Source: Mastigias papua
Taxonomy: Eukaryota > Cnidaria > Scyphozoa > Rhizostomeae > Mastigiidae
Assembly (NCBI GenBank): GCA_964019165.1
Contig: OZ025277.1
Location: 2,188,453 to 2,252,452, forward strand
Direction of reading: 5' to 3'
Length of the DNA stretch: 64,000 bases
The first letter of the stretch is position 1, and every line of letters starts with the position of its first letter. Positions 38,590-48,864 of the stretch are shown here, one piece after another. The notes below the pieces were generated by a model. It saw only the letters and a list, made by a program, of their open reading frames with translations, searched no databases and was not told where the DNA came from. The translations under genes were made by a program, and so were the position numbers.

Positions 38590-39366
38590 CACGCTTTTTC
38601 TATAAGGAACCTAGCTCAAGACCTAGTACAAAAAGCTCCTTATTTGTTGACCTCCATTGGTCAAATTGTAGTGCTAAAAGGTCCTTAACAGTTCCTTAAT
38701 TCTCAGCGCTCAATTAGTGTATAAAAATGGTACAGACATATGTAAAACATTGAAATCTTGAATTTTGCCTTTAATTTTGGCTGTAGCGTAAGATCAATGA
38801 AAAATGAAGGACTTAACACAAGCATAGCAATCAATCTACACCGGTTTTGACTACAAACGAATGGAACCGGCTCCCTAATTCTTGATTACACATTTTTTTT
38901 AAAAGAAAAAAGTTTATATGAGAATGAGGCTCAAATGGCCAAAATCTTAAGAAAATCCTAAGAAAATCACAAAGCTCAAGTTCAAGAAAATGCTAAGAAA
39001 ATCACAGTTCATCTTCTTTACATGCCAGAAATTGATATTGGCTCAATTTTGCAAACTCTCGTACAAAGATCGAGACTTATGGTGGCCCAACAAATACAGA
39101 GTAGCCTGTTTCAGCCAGTTTGTTTATTCCTGCAAAAGTTAAGAAAATCTTAAGAAAATCTCAGCATCAAATTCGTGAAAGTTAAGAAAATTGAGCCTCA
39201 GGAAAAAAGTGTTTTTCTTATAACAAAAACATGTATTTGATGTTATAGAAAAATTTCAAATTGGGAAGTTTCTTAGGGACTTTTCTTTTAGTAGTATAAG
39301 TTCTTCAAATATTTCGACACTTTACATGTAGGTTCCTTATAAAGTGGTTCCTTATAAAACAAAGTG
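38590..39366 (-). mobile_element. TAAGGAACC MITE, copy B, split by an insertion
   Basis: Reverse-complement relative of copy A (26870-27286) along its whole length: TATAAGGAACCTAGCTCAAG, TTGAATTTTGCCTTTAATTT, TGAAAAATGAAGGACTTAAC, ACTTTACATGTAGGTTCCTT. Subtracting the inserted element at 38889-39233 restores a length close to that of copy A. TA precedes the left end (38588-38589). Confidence 0.8.
38889..39233. mobile_element. GAGGCTCAA MITE nested in copy B
   Basis: 345 bp with ends CACATTTTTTTTAAAAG (left) and, reverse-complemented, CATGTTTTTGTTATAAG (right). TA flanks both sides (38887-38888 and 39234-39235). Comparison with copy A shows that host sequence CTTGATTA...TTTGATG is contiguous without it, which fixes both borders. 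Motif GAATGAGGCTCAAATGG near the left matches the inverted copy at 44663-44989. Confidence 0.8.
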
Positions 39367-42133
39367 TGCATAAACTATACTATTATAATAAAAAGGGTGT
39401 AACAGACACTCCCTGAGAGCAGAGTCCAGAAAAAGTCACGGCTCCACGGCTCTGAACCGGAGGAAAATTTTGCTCTTTATGACGTACTTGAGGAAGGTTT
39501 TGAAATTTGTATCAACAATCCAGTTTCAGAAAAGTTTTTATATAAAGCGACTGTGAAGGGCATAGCCCATTTACAGTAGAAGCTTCCGAGACATACCCAA
39601 TGTAGAGTTAAAAAACTTTGACTAGTTTTGATACATAAAAGAGGAAGGTTTATGATGAAGATTTGACTGCCGGAGGAAGGTTGGACATCATGGCTAGCAG
39701 AACAAGAATATCATGTATGTTATGAACCGCAAACAATGGTATGACGTGAGCGCTAATTTATCTCTCATTGGCATCATCAGTGTAGACTGTATAATTCAGC
39801 AACGAATTATGACACGGAAATCAGCTCCATTTGTAAACAGATGGCCAAAAAAGGAATAATTCCGTACTGTTTTCAAATGAAAATAGTATGGTGTTAACCA
39901 GGTATGATTTATACTACAAGCTATTCTACGAGCTACTTGCACCCTTCCCTATCAAGTGTTTTAATAGATCATCAACATAAACTGTGAACAGCCCCTTTGG
40001 GAAGGGGCTCATTTGAGATGGGGCACGTTAGTAACCACGAACCAAACCAAAAACAAAGAAGGGGTCCATGAAGTCTGAATACCAGAATGCTGCAACTGGG
40101 CCCATAGCTTCGTAAGAACAAATGGGGACATAAACTTTGCGCCTTGAATAGAGCCTAAAAATTTTGGAACAAGGGGACAACGTAATATGACTGGGTAAAC
40201 TTGATGTCTTTAGAGTATGCATTATCAGATAATGAGTAGATGGGTCTCCTTATTTTTGTTATGTATTTCTAATCACATTTCAAATATTGTCTAGTGTTTC
40301 CTACTCTCATAAGTGTCGGACGAAAAGTACTGGGCTCTCTGTGATCCACCGAGATTCTAGGTGTACGTTTATTCCCAGGGGAGAAACTGCAGCATCCCTC
40401 AATAATTAAAAAAGGAGACTTTGTGTTCAAATTTTTTGGTTGCTCGTTTGTCGGTCGGGCAATTCTGGAGAACTTCATTTGTGTCACTCATTTATTATTG
40501 CTAGCCAAGTAGTATGAAGTTAAAAGAGAGCGAGAAAAACATAGTTTTTCGTAGATTTTGCCTCATCTCTTCGACTCTTTGCCCTATTTCTGTATTTTCA
40601 GGCATGCCATGCCCTTTCATCGAACAGGCCACGCTTTTTCATCTGGCATCTATGCTTCACACCCTCCTCATACACGGCCTAATGCAAATAATCAATAATC
40701 AAGTGTCGCCCTTTGTGTATTCCTAGTTTATTTACAGAACAAGGAGAAGCAAGAATGTGAGGATGAGCTTCTGAAAGAAAATCTCCTACATAAGTCTTAC
40801 TTCTTTCAGCAATGCAATATTATGCTTTCTTCATTTTCATCCATAACAGCACATTTGTCGGAACAGTCTACCATGCATATGACACCACCAATGTTAATTA
40901 TTATGATGTAAACTTTGGTGTCGTACAGAATACACCGAGTACTACTTTCTTATAGCCACATTCTCTGAAAAACTTTGTTCTGTCTAAAACAAATGTTCTC
41001 TGATATCTAATGGATACAGCCCCATACTTGAAGTTTCAACATCTTTGAGAAAAGTTTTTTGACGTATTCGAAATTGAGAGGCTTAAGGAATGCACTAGTT
41101 TTCAATGAGCCGTATGTTGCTAATTCTCATCACAAAATACAGCATTTATAACAACAAAGAACTTCCGTCATGCTCTGAAAGAGGTGTCTGCAGTAAAAAA
41201 TCTGGACTCTATTGTTAAAACAATAAGCATTTCCAGCGACCATTTATCTCAAAGTGATTCTCAAAGAATATTGAAATACCATTCTAATCATATCCAAGAT
41301 GATACCACAATCCCCTCTGAAGAGTTGCTTATTATAAAAATAGTACAGGAATTTCCCAGAGATGCATGTTTAATAAAAAGCTCATTAAGGGATATTAGAC
41401 AATTGTGTCCATATTCCCAAGGCAGGATTGGGATTCTTAAAAACTCCAAGCTGGATTACAATTTCCCAATAGTTTGCGAATGGAGCTATTGTCAGTTATG
41501 ATAAATTCAAAACTCAGTTCAGCCTCCGACGAGAACGACTCGCATAGAGTAGCAACATTTTAAGAAACTATGTTATCACAGCTCATGTTGCTTCGGGACA
41601 ATACGATGGTTGACCAGAAATGCTCCACAGCAAAACAAACAGATCGGTGTTGGTTGTTATGCGAATAGGGGTAATGAACATCATATTGCGGAGATTGTTC
41701 GTTATCGTATAGCAAGGACCCGCTGTTTATTCCTTTGAGAATCGTGGCATTCGAGGCATGCAACGACATAAAGCGCTCCAAGGTACTTACATGGGTGCTC
41801 TGTTTGTAGTTCACGATATAAATTGAACGCATAAGGAGGCTATTGGCATTCTCGGGGATATAGAAAAGTTGAATGGGACAGCATCATAATAAACCGAGGG
41901 AAGAAAAGCGGTGTGTGAATTTTCAAAAGCGAATCGACGCGATTCTATTGTAAAGGCTGGATGTTTGACATTCTGCTTTTCATGCGAAATTCTGTGTCTT
42001 TCAGTCAGAAAAGCCTTGTACAAAATCCTTGATCCCTGTAGATGTTCAAACGCATTTATATTAAAAACGACAGATCATCGCGGATTTGTAGGATAAAGTA
42101 AAGATTTGAGGCAAAGGCTGGCTTACAGGCGGA
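39367..42133. other. Upstream flank of Tctex1 gene, no other gene supported
   Basis: No recognisable coding region. The plus-strand frame 41184-41501 (105 codons) is not low-complexity but has no known motif and no supporting splice context. The dispersed word GTGTCGGACGAAAAG occurs near 40314. Confidence 0.4.
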
Positions 42134-43132
42134 ATGTCAGAGAGTTCATTGCGAAACGAACTCCAGCCTAAAGTGCCTGATGTGAATTCATTACCAGCTG
42201 ATGCAGGCACTTTCGCTGACGATTTCCCAACAAAGCAGCCTGTGTGGAAACCGAAATCGCCTGAGCTTCGGAGAAGAAAATACAGCCTTGCGTCGGTCAT
42301 GAGGATACTCGAGAAAAAATCAGACGAAACAAAAGAAAGCAAGGAGGAAACCAGGGAAAGAAAACTCCAAAAACGTGAGCTAAACCAAAACAGCAAGCAA
42401 GTGAAGCGAAAAATATTTAATCTGCGATCGAAACAAAATAATGCCAGCAACAATAACAATAAAACAACTGAAGAGTGTGTCGAAAACGGAGTGTACCTCA
42501 TTCCACCGGTACCGTGTGAGTTAGGATACAACGATTTACTGATTGAAGAAGTAGGCAAACCTCGATCTAGCTGTATAATTCATGCCTCTGATAACGCCCT
42601 CTTGAGCGATGTTCAGCGACAACGAAGTCCTCGCATCTCAAGAAGTCCTAGGATGAAATTGGCGCAATCTAACTCTTTGCCCCCGAGTCCTTCATCAGAC
42701 GGCCGGCCCAACAGCACATCGACCGGGCGATTACGACGGGCGTTTAAATCTGACTCCGGCTATGAAGATAATGGCGAAAGATCGCCAGTAGACACGTCAT
42801 ATTCCAGTGACACATTTAATTTAACTAACTCGGACCTTAGAACGATAGCATATTCTGAGCTGGGACGTGTACTGCAAGGAAAGCAGTATCATTCGAAGCA
42901 CGTTGCACTATGGTCTAAGAAAATCACCGAGAGCCTACTGCTCAAAGTAAAACGGCTTACACACAACAGAAAGAAAATTATCGCAACTGTATACATTGGG
43001 GAGAAGTTCCCAGGATCTGTGGAGGTGTTTGTATCATCGCCACTCTTGAACGAGCATGATAACTTTCAAACTGTATCTATACAGATTAACGATATTTTTG
43101 CATGGGTATCCTTGATAACTACAAACGCATAA
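42134..43132 (+). CDS. Tctex1-domain (dynein light chain Tctex-type) protein
   Basis: 332 residues in a single exon. The C-terminal ~95 residues (237-332) match the Tctex1/DYNLT fold: helix with LGRVLQGKQYHSKHVALWSK, then KKITESLLLKVKRLTHNRKK, strands IIATVYIGEKFPGSVEVFV and a closing IQINDIFAWVSLITT. Family members bind dynein intermediate chain or cargo, often in cilia. The N-terminal ~235 residues are basic and probably disordered, with a Lys/Glu-rich coil (about 60-100), an Asn run (102-109), and RSPRISRSPRMK. Such extensions occur in TCTEX1D/DYNLT4-5-like members. The ATG is the first in frame. A minus-strand frame over the same bases is taken as a shadow. Confidence 0.8.
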   Translation: MSESSLRNELQPKVPDVNSLPADAGTFADDFPTKQPVWKPKSPELRRRKYSLASVMRILEKKSDETKESKEETRERKLQKRELNQNSKQVKRKIFNLRSKQNNASNNNNKTTEECVENGVYLIPPVPCELGYNDLLIEEVGKPRSSCIIHASDNALLSDVQRQRSPRISRSPRMKLAQSNSLPPSPSSDGRPNSTSTGRLRRAFKSDSGYEDNGERSPVDTSYSSDTFNLTNSDLRTIAYSELGRVLQGKQYHSKHVALWSKKITESLLLKVKRLTHNRKKIIATVYIGEKFPGSVEVFVSSPLLNEHDNFQTVSIQINDIFAWVSLITTNA

Positions 43133-44291
43133 AGTTCGGCGTTTTTGAGAAACCAGCCTCTTTTTGGTTCTGTCTGCTCGTGATATACATTAGTCTTAAT
43201 AGATGTTATACTTGGTTAAACTAAGTGGCCAAATACGAGGACAACGTTCTTTACACGTTCCCACTACGACTTTGACAGACAGTTCCAAACCCGATAGAGC
43301 CAGAGCATCAACTGGAATTATGCAAGTACTTCGAGACAGTGAATATTGTTAGAGAAGCCATCCATACATTGCTAAAAAGTATAGCGTTAAATGTCTTCTT
43401 ATATACAGGCTGTTACATTCCAATTTTACTTGCAAAATCTCTTAGTTTTTAAATGATTAATATGCTTGATTATATGTTTTATATGAATAGTTAAATAATG
43501 CATAAATCTAGAAAGATTTGAGGAGGTAGAAAGTTTTGTTAGCAATAGAATCCTGTTATTGCGTAGGGATTACTAGAGGATTGAATAGGGCAAATAAGTA
43601 ACAAGTTCCCTCGGATTTAGTTCGAATCTATTGGTTTGAGGTTCAATCGAAGCGGTTTTAAAGCTGCATATGGAATTCGTGGGAACCAGGAGGAGACTTG
43701 GACGTAGGATAGATCGTGAATGTGCAGCTAAGGTCAAATGTGATAAACATTTCAACGAACAACGTTGAACTTTCATGTTCTTTAAAATCTCGTTGTGCTT
43801 GACCACCTTGTTCGATAGTAAATTTCGTGCAAGGCAGCGTTCGGAATTGTTCGCAAGTTGGTTGATGGATTTCAAAAACAAAAGCAAATGTTCGTTGCGT
43901 TTGACCACCTCACCCAACAATTTAATGAACAATTATGCTAATTACAAATATGAGCATGCGTATGTTGGAAACTTTGCCACCAAAATCAGTTCTGTCATCA
44001 TTTTAGTCAGCATTTCCTAGCTCCTGCGATGGCCCATTTTTCATGGCAAATGCTCGCTGACTTCGAACAATCAAAAGCTATTGTACTGCAAAAGTTCGCA
44101 GTGCTTGACCAAAGCTTGAGAGGTTTTTGTGGAATAACATGGCTAAGTCCAATTGAGGTTGTAAAGGGAGTTATAGAAACGATGCATTAAAGATCTCATA
44201 CTACATATTTTTATCGTTTCTTATCCACAACACAATGAAGTAACTAAGCAAGAAAATAACACGAGTTTATTGTCCTTGGACACTCCAGTTT
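43133..44291. other. Intergenic, no gene seen
   Basis: No recognisable gene. A 119-codon minus-strand frame (43573-43932) overlaps an 81-codon plus-strand frame. Neither has motifs. The word GTGCTTGACC recurs at about 43788 and 44101, hinting at an old repeat. Confidence 0.4.
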
Positions 44292-44301
44292 TATGCCTGT
44301 A

Positions 44302-44482
44302 AGTATAGCCGCCAAATGTGTGAGAACCTTGTCAGGTCTATTTTCTCCCACCCTAATTGATCAATCATCATGCAGAAGTCCGACCACACATGCTAAAAAT
44401 AGGCCCTTTCTGCATGATGACTGGTCAATTAGGTTGGGAGAAAATAGACCTGATAGGGCTCTCATACATTTGGTGGCTATGC
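44302..44482. mobile_element. Hairpin MITE with 10-bp target duplication
   Basis: 181 bp, nearly all inverted repeat. The left arm has AGTATAGCCGCCAAATGTG and AGGTCTATTTTCTCCCACCC. The right arm has GGTTGGGAGAAAATAGACCT and CATTTGGTGGCTATGC. The 10-bp sequence TATGCCTGTA is directly repeated at 44292-44301 and 44483-44492. Duplications of 9-11 bp are typical of Mutator-like elements. Non-coding. Confidence 0.85.
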
Positions 44483-44662
44483 TATGCCTGTATATTCATT
44501 CCCCTTAGGCTGTGAACTGAAGTTAACATACAAGGATTTAACTTGCCTGTCTGCTATCCAGGCCACCGTGCAGTTAGTAGGGCTGTTAGGCTGCTTCGAA
44601 AGTTTATCCGAGTAGGATTCGGACCGCATCACCCTGATTTTAAGCATAGTTACACAATACTA

Positions 44663-44989
44663 CACTTTTTTTTAAAGAAAGCCACTTTGTTGCTTGAACC
44701 TTAATTTTCTTAACTTTTCCAGAAATTGACGCTGAGATTCTCTTAACTTTTATTGGAGTAAACGGATTAAATGGGGTTACCATTATTTGTTATAAAAAGT
44801 TCCTTTGTTGAGCAAGATTATCAAAGAAAAGCTTCGATCTGTGTAAAGGAGCTTGCAAAGAATGAGCTAATATCGATTTCTGGCAAGGAAAAAGGTGAAC
44901 TTTCGAACTTGAGCCTCGTAATTTTCCTTTAAGATTTTGGCATTTTGAGCCTCATTTTCCTACAAGCCTTTTTCCTATAAAAAAACGTG
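44663..44989 (-). mobile_element. GAGGCTCAA MITE, second copy
   Basis: Ends CACTTTTTTTTAAAG (left) and, reverse-complemented, CACGTTTTTTTATAGG, flanked by TA at 44661-44662 and 44990-44991. In reverse orientation it is similar to the nested element at 38889-39233 (GAGGCTCAAAATGCCAAAAT, CTTAAAGGAAAATT). Non-coding, 327 bp. Confidence 0.75.
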
Positions 44990-45181
44990 TATACTGTCGC
45001 TGCACTATGAAGGAGCTCAAGGGTAGTGAACACAAATTTGAGAACATATATATTTGTCCACTTTTCGGAAGAGCCCAGTCGGTAACGTGTGTGGGGAGGG
45101 GGTGGCAACTAAAAGTGACATTTAATGTGCTCATTAAAAACTGTAGTCGATTTGTCTCTCAGTTCAAAAATAGATACAACA

Positions 45182-45263
45182 CAGGCCTGTAGCCAATGGG
45201 GGCATGGGGGGCAAGCCCCCCTGGACTTGTGAGATTTGACTCTGTTCCTCCCCTAAAAACATG

Positions 45264-45335
<72 letters not shown>

Positions 45336-45341
45336 TATAAT

Positions 45342-45398
<57 letters not shown>

Positions 45399-45462
45399 GA
45401 TATGTATGTATTATATATATTGGCTGTGCCCCCCTTGTGACTTCAAGCTGGCTACGGGCCTG
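45182..45462. mobile_element. hAT-type MITE with (TA)n core
   Basis: Ends CAGGCCTGTAGCCAATGGG and GCTGGCTACGGGCCTG are inverted repeats. A perfect 8-bp duplication ATACAACA flanks both (45174-45181 and 45463-45470). Eight-bp target duplications with CAG...CTG ends are characteristic of the hAT superfamily. Most of the body (about 45268-45412) is (TA)n. The rest is G/C-rich termini with CCCCCCTGGACTTGTGA and GGCTGTGCCCCCCTTGTGAC. It lacks a transposase, so it depends on one elsewhere. Confidence 0.88.
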
Positions 45463-45602
45463 ATACAACACTGTGGAGGCAATACTTGTTCATCTAAAAC
45501 TCGAATCAGGAAAGTGTGAATTATGTATGGTAAAACCAGCGACAACGAGCCTGCTGAGCATGAATAGTGGTAAATGTGTACGAGCTTGAAAATGGATGGG
45601 CT

Positions 45603-45812
45603 AGTATAGCCGCCAAATATTTGATTGGTTGAGAGCTCTGATCAGGTCTATTTACTCCAAGCTTAAATGACCAATCGTCGCGCTGGATTCTGACAACACG
45701 TGTGTTTCGCAGCAACATTTAGGACCATTTTGCATGACGATTGGTCACTAAGGCTGGGAGAAAATAGGACTAATCAGAGCTTTCAACCAATCAAATATTT
45801 GGTGGTATTGCT
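45603..45812. mobile_element. Hairpin MITE, second copy of the 44.3-kb family
   Basis: The left arm AGTATAGCCGCCAAATATTT, then TGATTGGTTGA, pairs with the right arm TCAACCAATCAAATATTTGG, then TGGTATTGCT. The shared interior words CAGGTCTATTT and TGGGAGAAAATAGGAC mark it as kin of 44302-44482. It is about 30 bp longer, and I could not find a clear target duplication. Confidence 0.75.
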
Positions 45813-46421
45813 GGCTAGACCACGGTTCAATGTCAACGTCCAAAAAAGCTGTTTCTGCATTAGTCTAGAAGCTGGATGCCTGTGGGTCCGTGCGCAGTTC
45901 CTAGTACTATGAAGAACAGAGTTGACTTCTTGAAGTGTGAAAACTGAAAAACAGGACATTTGCACTTAACAAAATGGGAGGTAAATCATCTCCGTGATGA
46001 ACAGCAATGTGAAATTGTGCGTAAAGCAGGTCACTCATCAAAAATTTGAGACTTTTGGTCAGATTTTTTATGTTCGGTTTATGCTTGACTCGATACCCTA
46101 TCCCATCCTTCTGGTAGCTCCCTACAGCCACTATAGCACATCAACATATAGATTCCAACCTATTCTTCTGGAAGCAATCTAGACTACTATGCTATTCGGC
46201 AACAACTACCATTAGTTGATCTACGACTTTGGGAACAAATCTCTTGCAGAAAATGATTGACCAAACCGTGTCACCAATGCTATGAAGTGAATGCTCTATT
46301 ATCTGTCATCGTGTTAATCTTACCTTCCAACAAACATCATGATGTTCAACAACTCGAACGAATCAAACTGCTAAACTGGCCATGAGGCTAAATGCCATAA
46401 ACATGGTCACCTAAACTGGAA

Positions 46422-46736
46422 CGTTTGGAATCAATGGTTCCAATAAACGTTTCCAATCAAAATTTCGAATTAACGTTTAGAATCAATGTTTCGAATTAAC
46501 GTTTCGAAGCAATGTTTCGAATTAATGTTTCGAATTAATGTTTCGAATCAATGTTTCGAATTAACGTTTCGAATCAATGTTTCGAATTTATGTTTCGAAT
46601 CAATGCTTCGAATTAATGTTTCGAATCAATGTTTCGAATTAACGTTTCGAATTAACACGATTTGAATCAATACTTCGAATTAATGTTTCGAATCGCAGTT
46701 TCGTATCATCGTTTCGAATCATCGTTTTGAATCAAA
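46422..46736. repeat. 13-bp minisatellite, TTTCGAATCAATG unit
   Basis: About 24 tandem 13-bp units. The start TTTCGAA is nearly constant, and the second half alternates between TCAATG and TTAACG/TTAATG variants. Units near both ends are more diverged (TTTGGAATCAATG, TTTCGTATCATCG). One unit in the middle is disrupted around 46650. It keeps 13-bp register otherwise, so no reading frame runs through it. Confidence 0.92.
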
Positions 46737-47228
46737 AGCTAGTGATAATAAACCATGGTTGATTCGAAGCGTTGCAGGTAAAGTCACTGCGTTTACATCG
46801 TTCAACATCATGAACAATTCAAGTTCTCGTGTTTCATCGATGCAATACTTCATGCCGAAATCAATATCAAATGCAAAACTAGAAAAAAATGTTTGCCATC
46901 TCTTTACTGACTCTAGTCTCTATGATGCATACCAGCACCGCCACAAAATAATTAAATGCTGTTGAGAAGAAAACTATTAGTGACAGTATCAAATTCCATA
47001 ATATCGTGGTAAGATCTCTGTTTCCAAACACATATTAACTGCATATTCAGCACCTAAATTAAATGTCAACACGAATCATAAGCTAAAAAGACAACAATAA
47101 AAATCTCCTTCAACAATTTGCATGTGCATGCGACTGTATACTGAAGGTAGTTGCAATAAAATTAAAGGAAAAACGTCCCCCTGACAGCCCCATAAGTAAA
47201 ATTCATATATCATAACACGTGCGTAGTT

Positions 47229-48864
47229 TTAATATGATCTTTTGGCAGCCTGGATCATTGCTTTTGCCAGTGGCTCTGACGATTTGATTTGCCATGACAT
47301 GCATCGGACACTTCCACCCATATGAGAGAGCCTCGACGTATCAACTGTTACAACACGCCTGCTCGTGTTCATGGTCAGTGTATCAACAGCTATCTTGTCA
47401 TTTTCTGCTTTGTTGAACTGCGGAACATACAGTGTACTGTCTGTAAGGAGGCTGTTAACGTAGGCCCCTACACCACTTGAAAATCCACGCCAATTTCCCT
47501 TCTTAGTTGGCTTGGCTTTCTTGTCATCCATACACGGAAGCTTTATGATGTCCAGATGAGGAAACTTCTCCAATACAGCGCTTTCTACTGCCGTGTAATA
47601 CTTGTCATCGCAATAATCTCCAATGGCCAGTGTATTGGTGTCTATAAAGGAAACTACCCCATCAGCATGACCCGTCGTGTCACGTGGATCTGGAATGATG
47701 GCAACGTTCATGTCCAAGGCAGTCTCAAGCTTTCCATGCAAGGTCTAGAATAATATATTTATAAATATAAATACATGTTTATTTGATAAAGCAGATTATT
47801 CTTTACTACTTCTCTAGATGTGAACCTGTAAATACAATCTAGTGAAGGCATATTGAAAAACTAAAGTAGTGGTACAACATAATTGGTTTCGACCACTAAG
47901 AGTCGTCTTGAAAATTCAAATAGTGATTGTAACAGCATGTAAAGATATTACACTAAAAATTGTCCCTTGTAGCAAATGGGTGTGAACCTAGAAAAGAGTC
48001 CTTTGGTTTCCGCCTGCAAAAATCTTGATATCTGCTAAACACTGGTCTTATATATTTCCCTCGTTTTAGATCGCGTTCCAAGACATTAATGACCTATTAA
48101 AATTCTTCATTATTTGTCTTTAACTTTGTCCTTGAAAATAGATAAACTTAAATAGCAAGTATTCTAAGAATATTAAAATATTTTTATATTTCATATTTTA
48201 TATTTGCTAAGAAGGCAAATCTGACGTAACTTCGAGAGTGGGTTTAATTAACAGGACCATGATTGAGGGTATTGAATTGCCGATACAAGAAAGATAAACG
48301 GAACAGAATCAAACATATGGAAATGAAGAATACCTTTTCCCTTTCATTCGGGTTCTCGTAGTAAAATCTATCGGTGACAATTGCTTTATCAACGCCATTA
48401 TCAACGACATTACCGCCGTCCAGCGCCATTGACGTTTCTTCTTCATACTTACCGTACAGGGCAAGGAATTTCCGAAACTCTTTCTCCACATACCTTGCAT
48501 CCGACCGGCTGAGATAATCAGGACGGTAGAGAAACTTGACAGGGTTGCGTGGTAGGATTAATCCGAAATCTCTCATCCACAGGTCCATGGATTGATCCAC
48601 ATGAAGTACATAAGCATCGCCGAAGTCAAAGCCACCATATGGATCGCTAGTTGTGGCGAATTTTGATGGGAAAAGAACCAGCACGTCGTCCTGATCACCA
48701 GCAGCGGCTGCAAAGTCCTTCACGAATTGGGCAATGTCGTCCCGGTTATTCTTGTAGTACTTGTCCTCTGGCAGCGATAGAACAATAAGCTGTTTCTCAG
48801 CGGCCATCTCACTGGCCTTGAAAAGACAGAAAATCATGGCAAAATAGAACTGCCCTGACAACAT
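47229..48864 (-). CDS. Secreted agmatine/arginine deiminase family protein
   Basis: Two exons: 48864-48334 (177 codons, phase 0) and 47744-47229. The intron has a GGAAAAG|GTATTC donor and a TTATTCTAG|ACC acceptor. The joined protein is 348 residues, normal for the agmatine/Porphyromonas-type peptidylarginine deiminase family (PF04371). These enzymes hydrolyse a guanidinium group to ureido plus ammonia. Visible motifs are MDLWMRDFG (93-101), LDGGN (148-152), TGHADG (201-206) with the catalytic His-x-Asp, and GGSVRCMSWQ (320-329) with the nucleophilic Cys at 325. The N-terminus (FYFAMIFCLF then KASEMAAEK) looks like a signal peptide, so secretion is inferred. Whether free agmatine, free arginine or peptidyl-arginine is the substrate cannot be told. 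Joining the exons is my inference from splice signals and family alignment. Confidence 0.8.

Noticed and set aside
41184..41501. 105-codon plus-strand frame upstream of the Tctex1 gene
   Set aside because: Not low-complexity, but no motif, no splice context and no link to the downstream gene could be shown.
42061..42558. 165-codon minus-strand frame over the Tctex1 gene
   Set aside because: Antisense shadow of the Tctex1-domain coding region; its Ser/Leu/Phe-rich sequence mirrors the Lys/Glu-rich sense strand.
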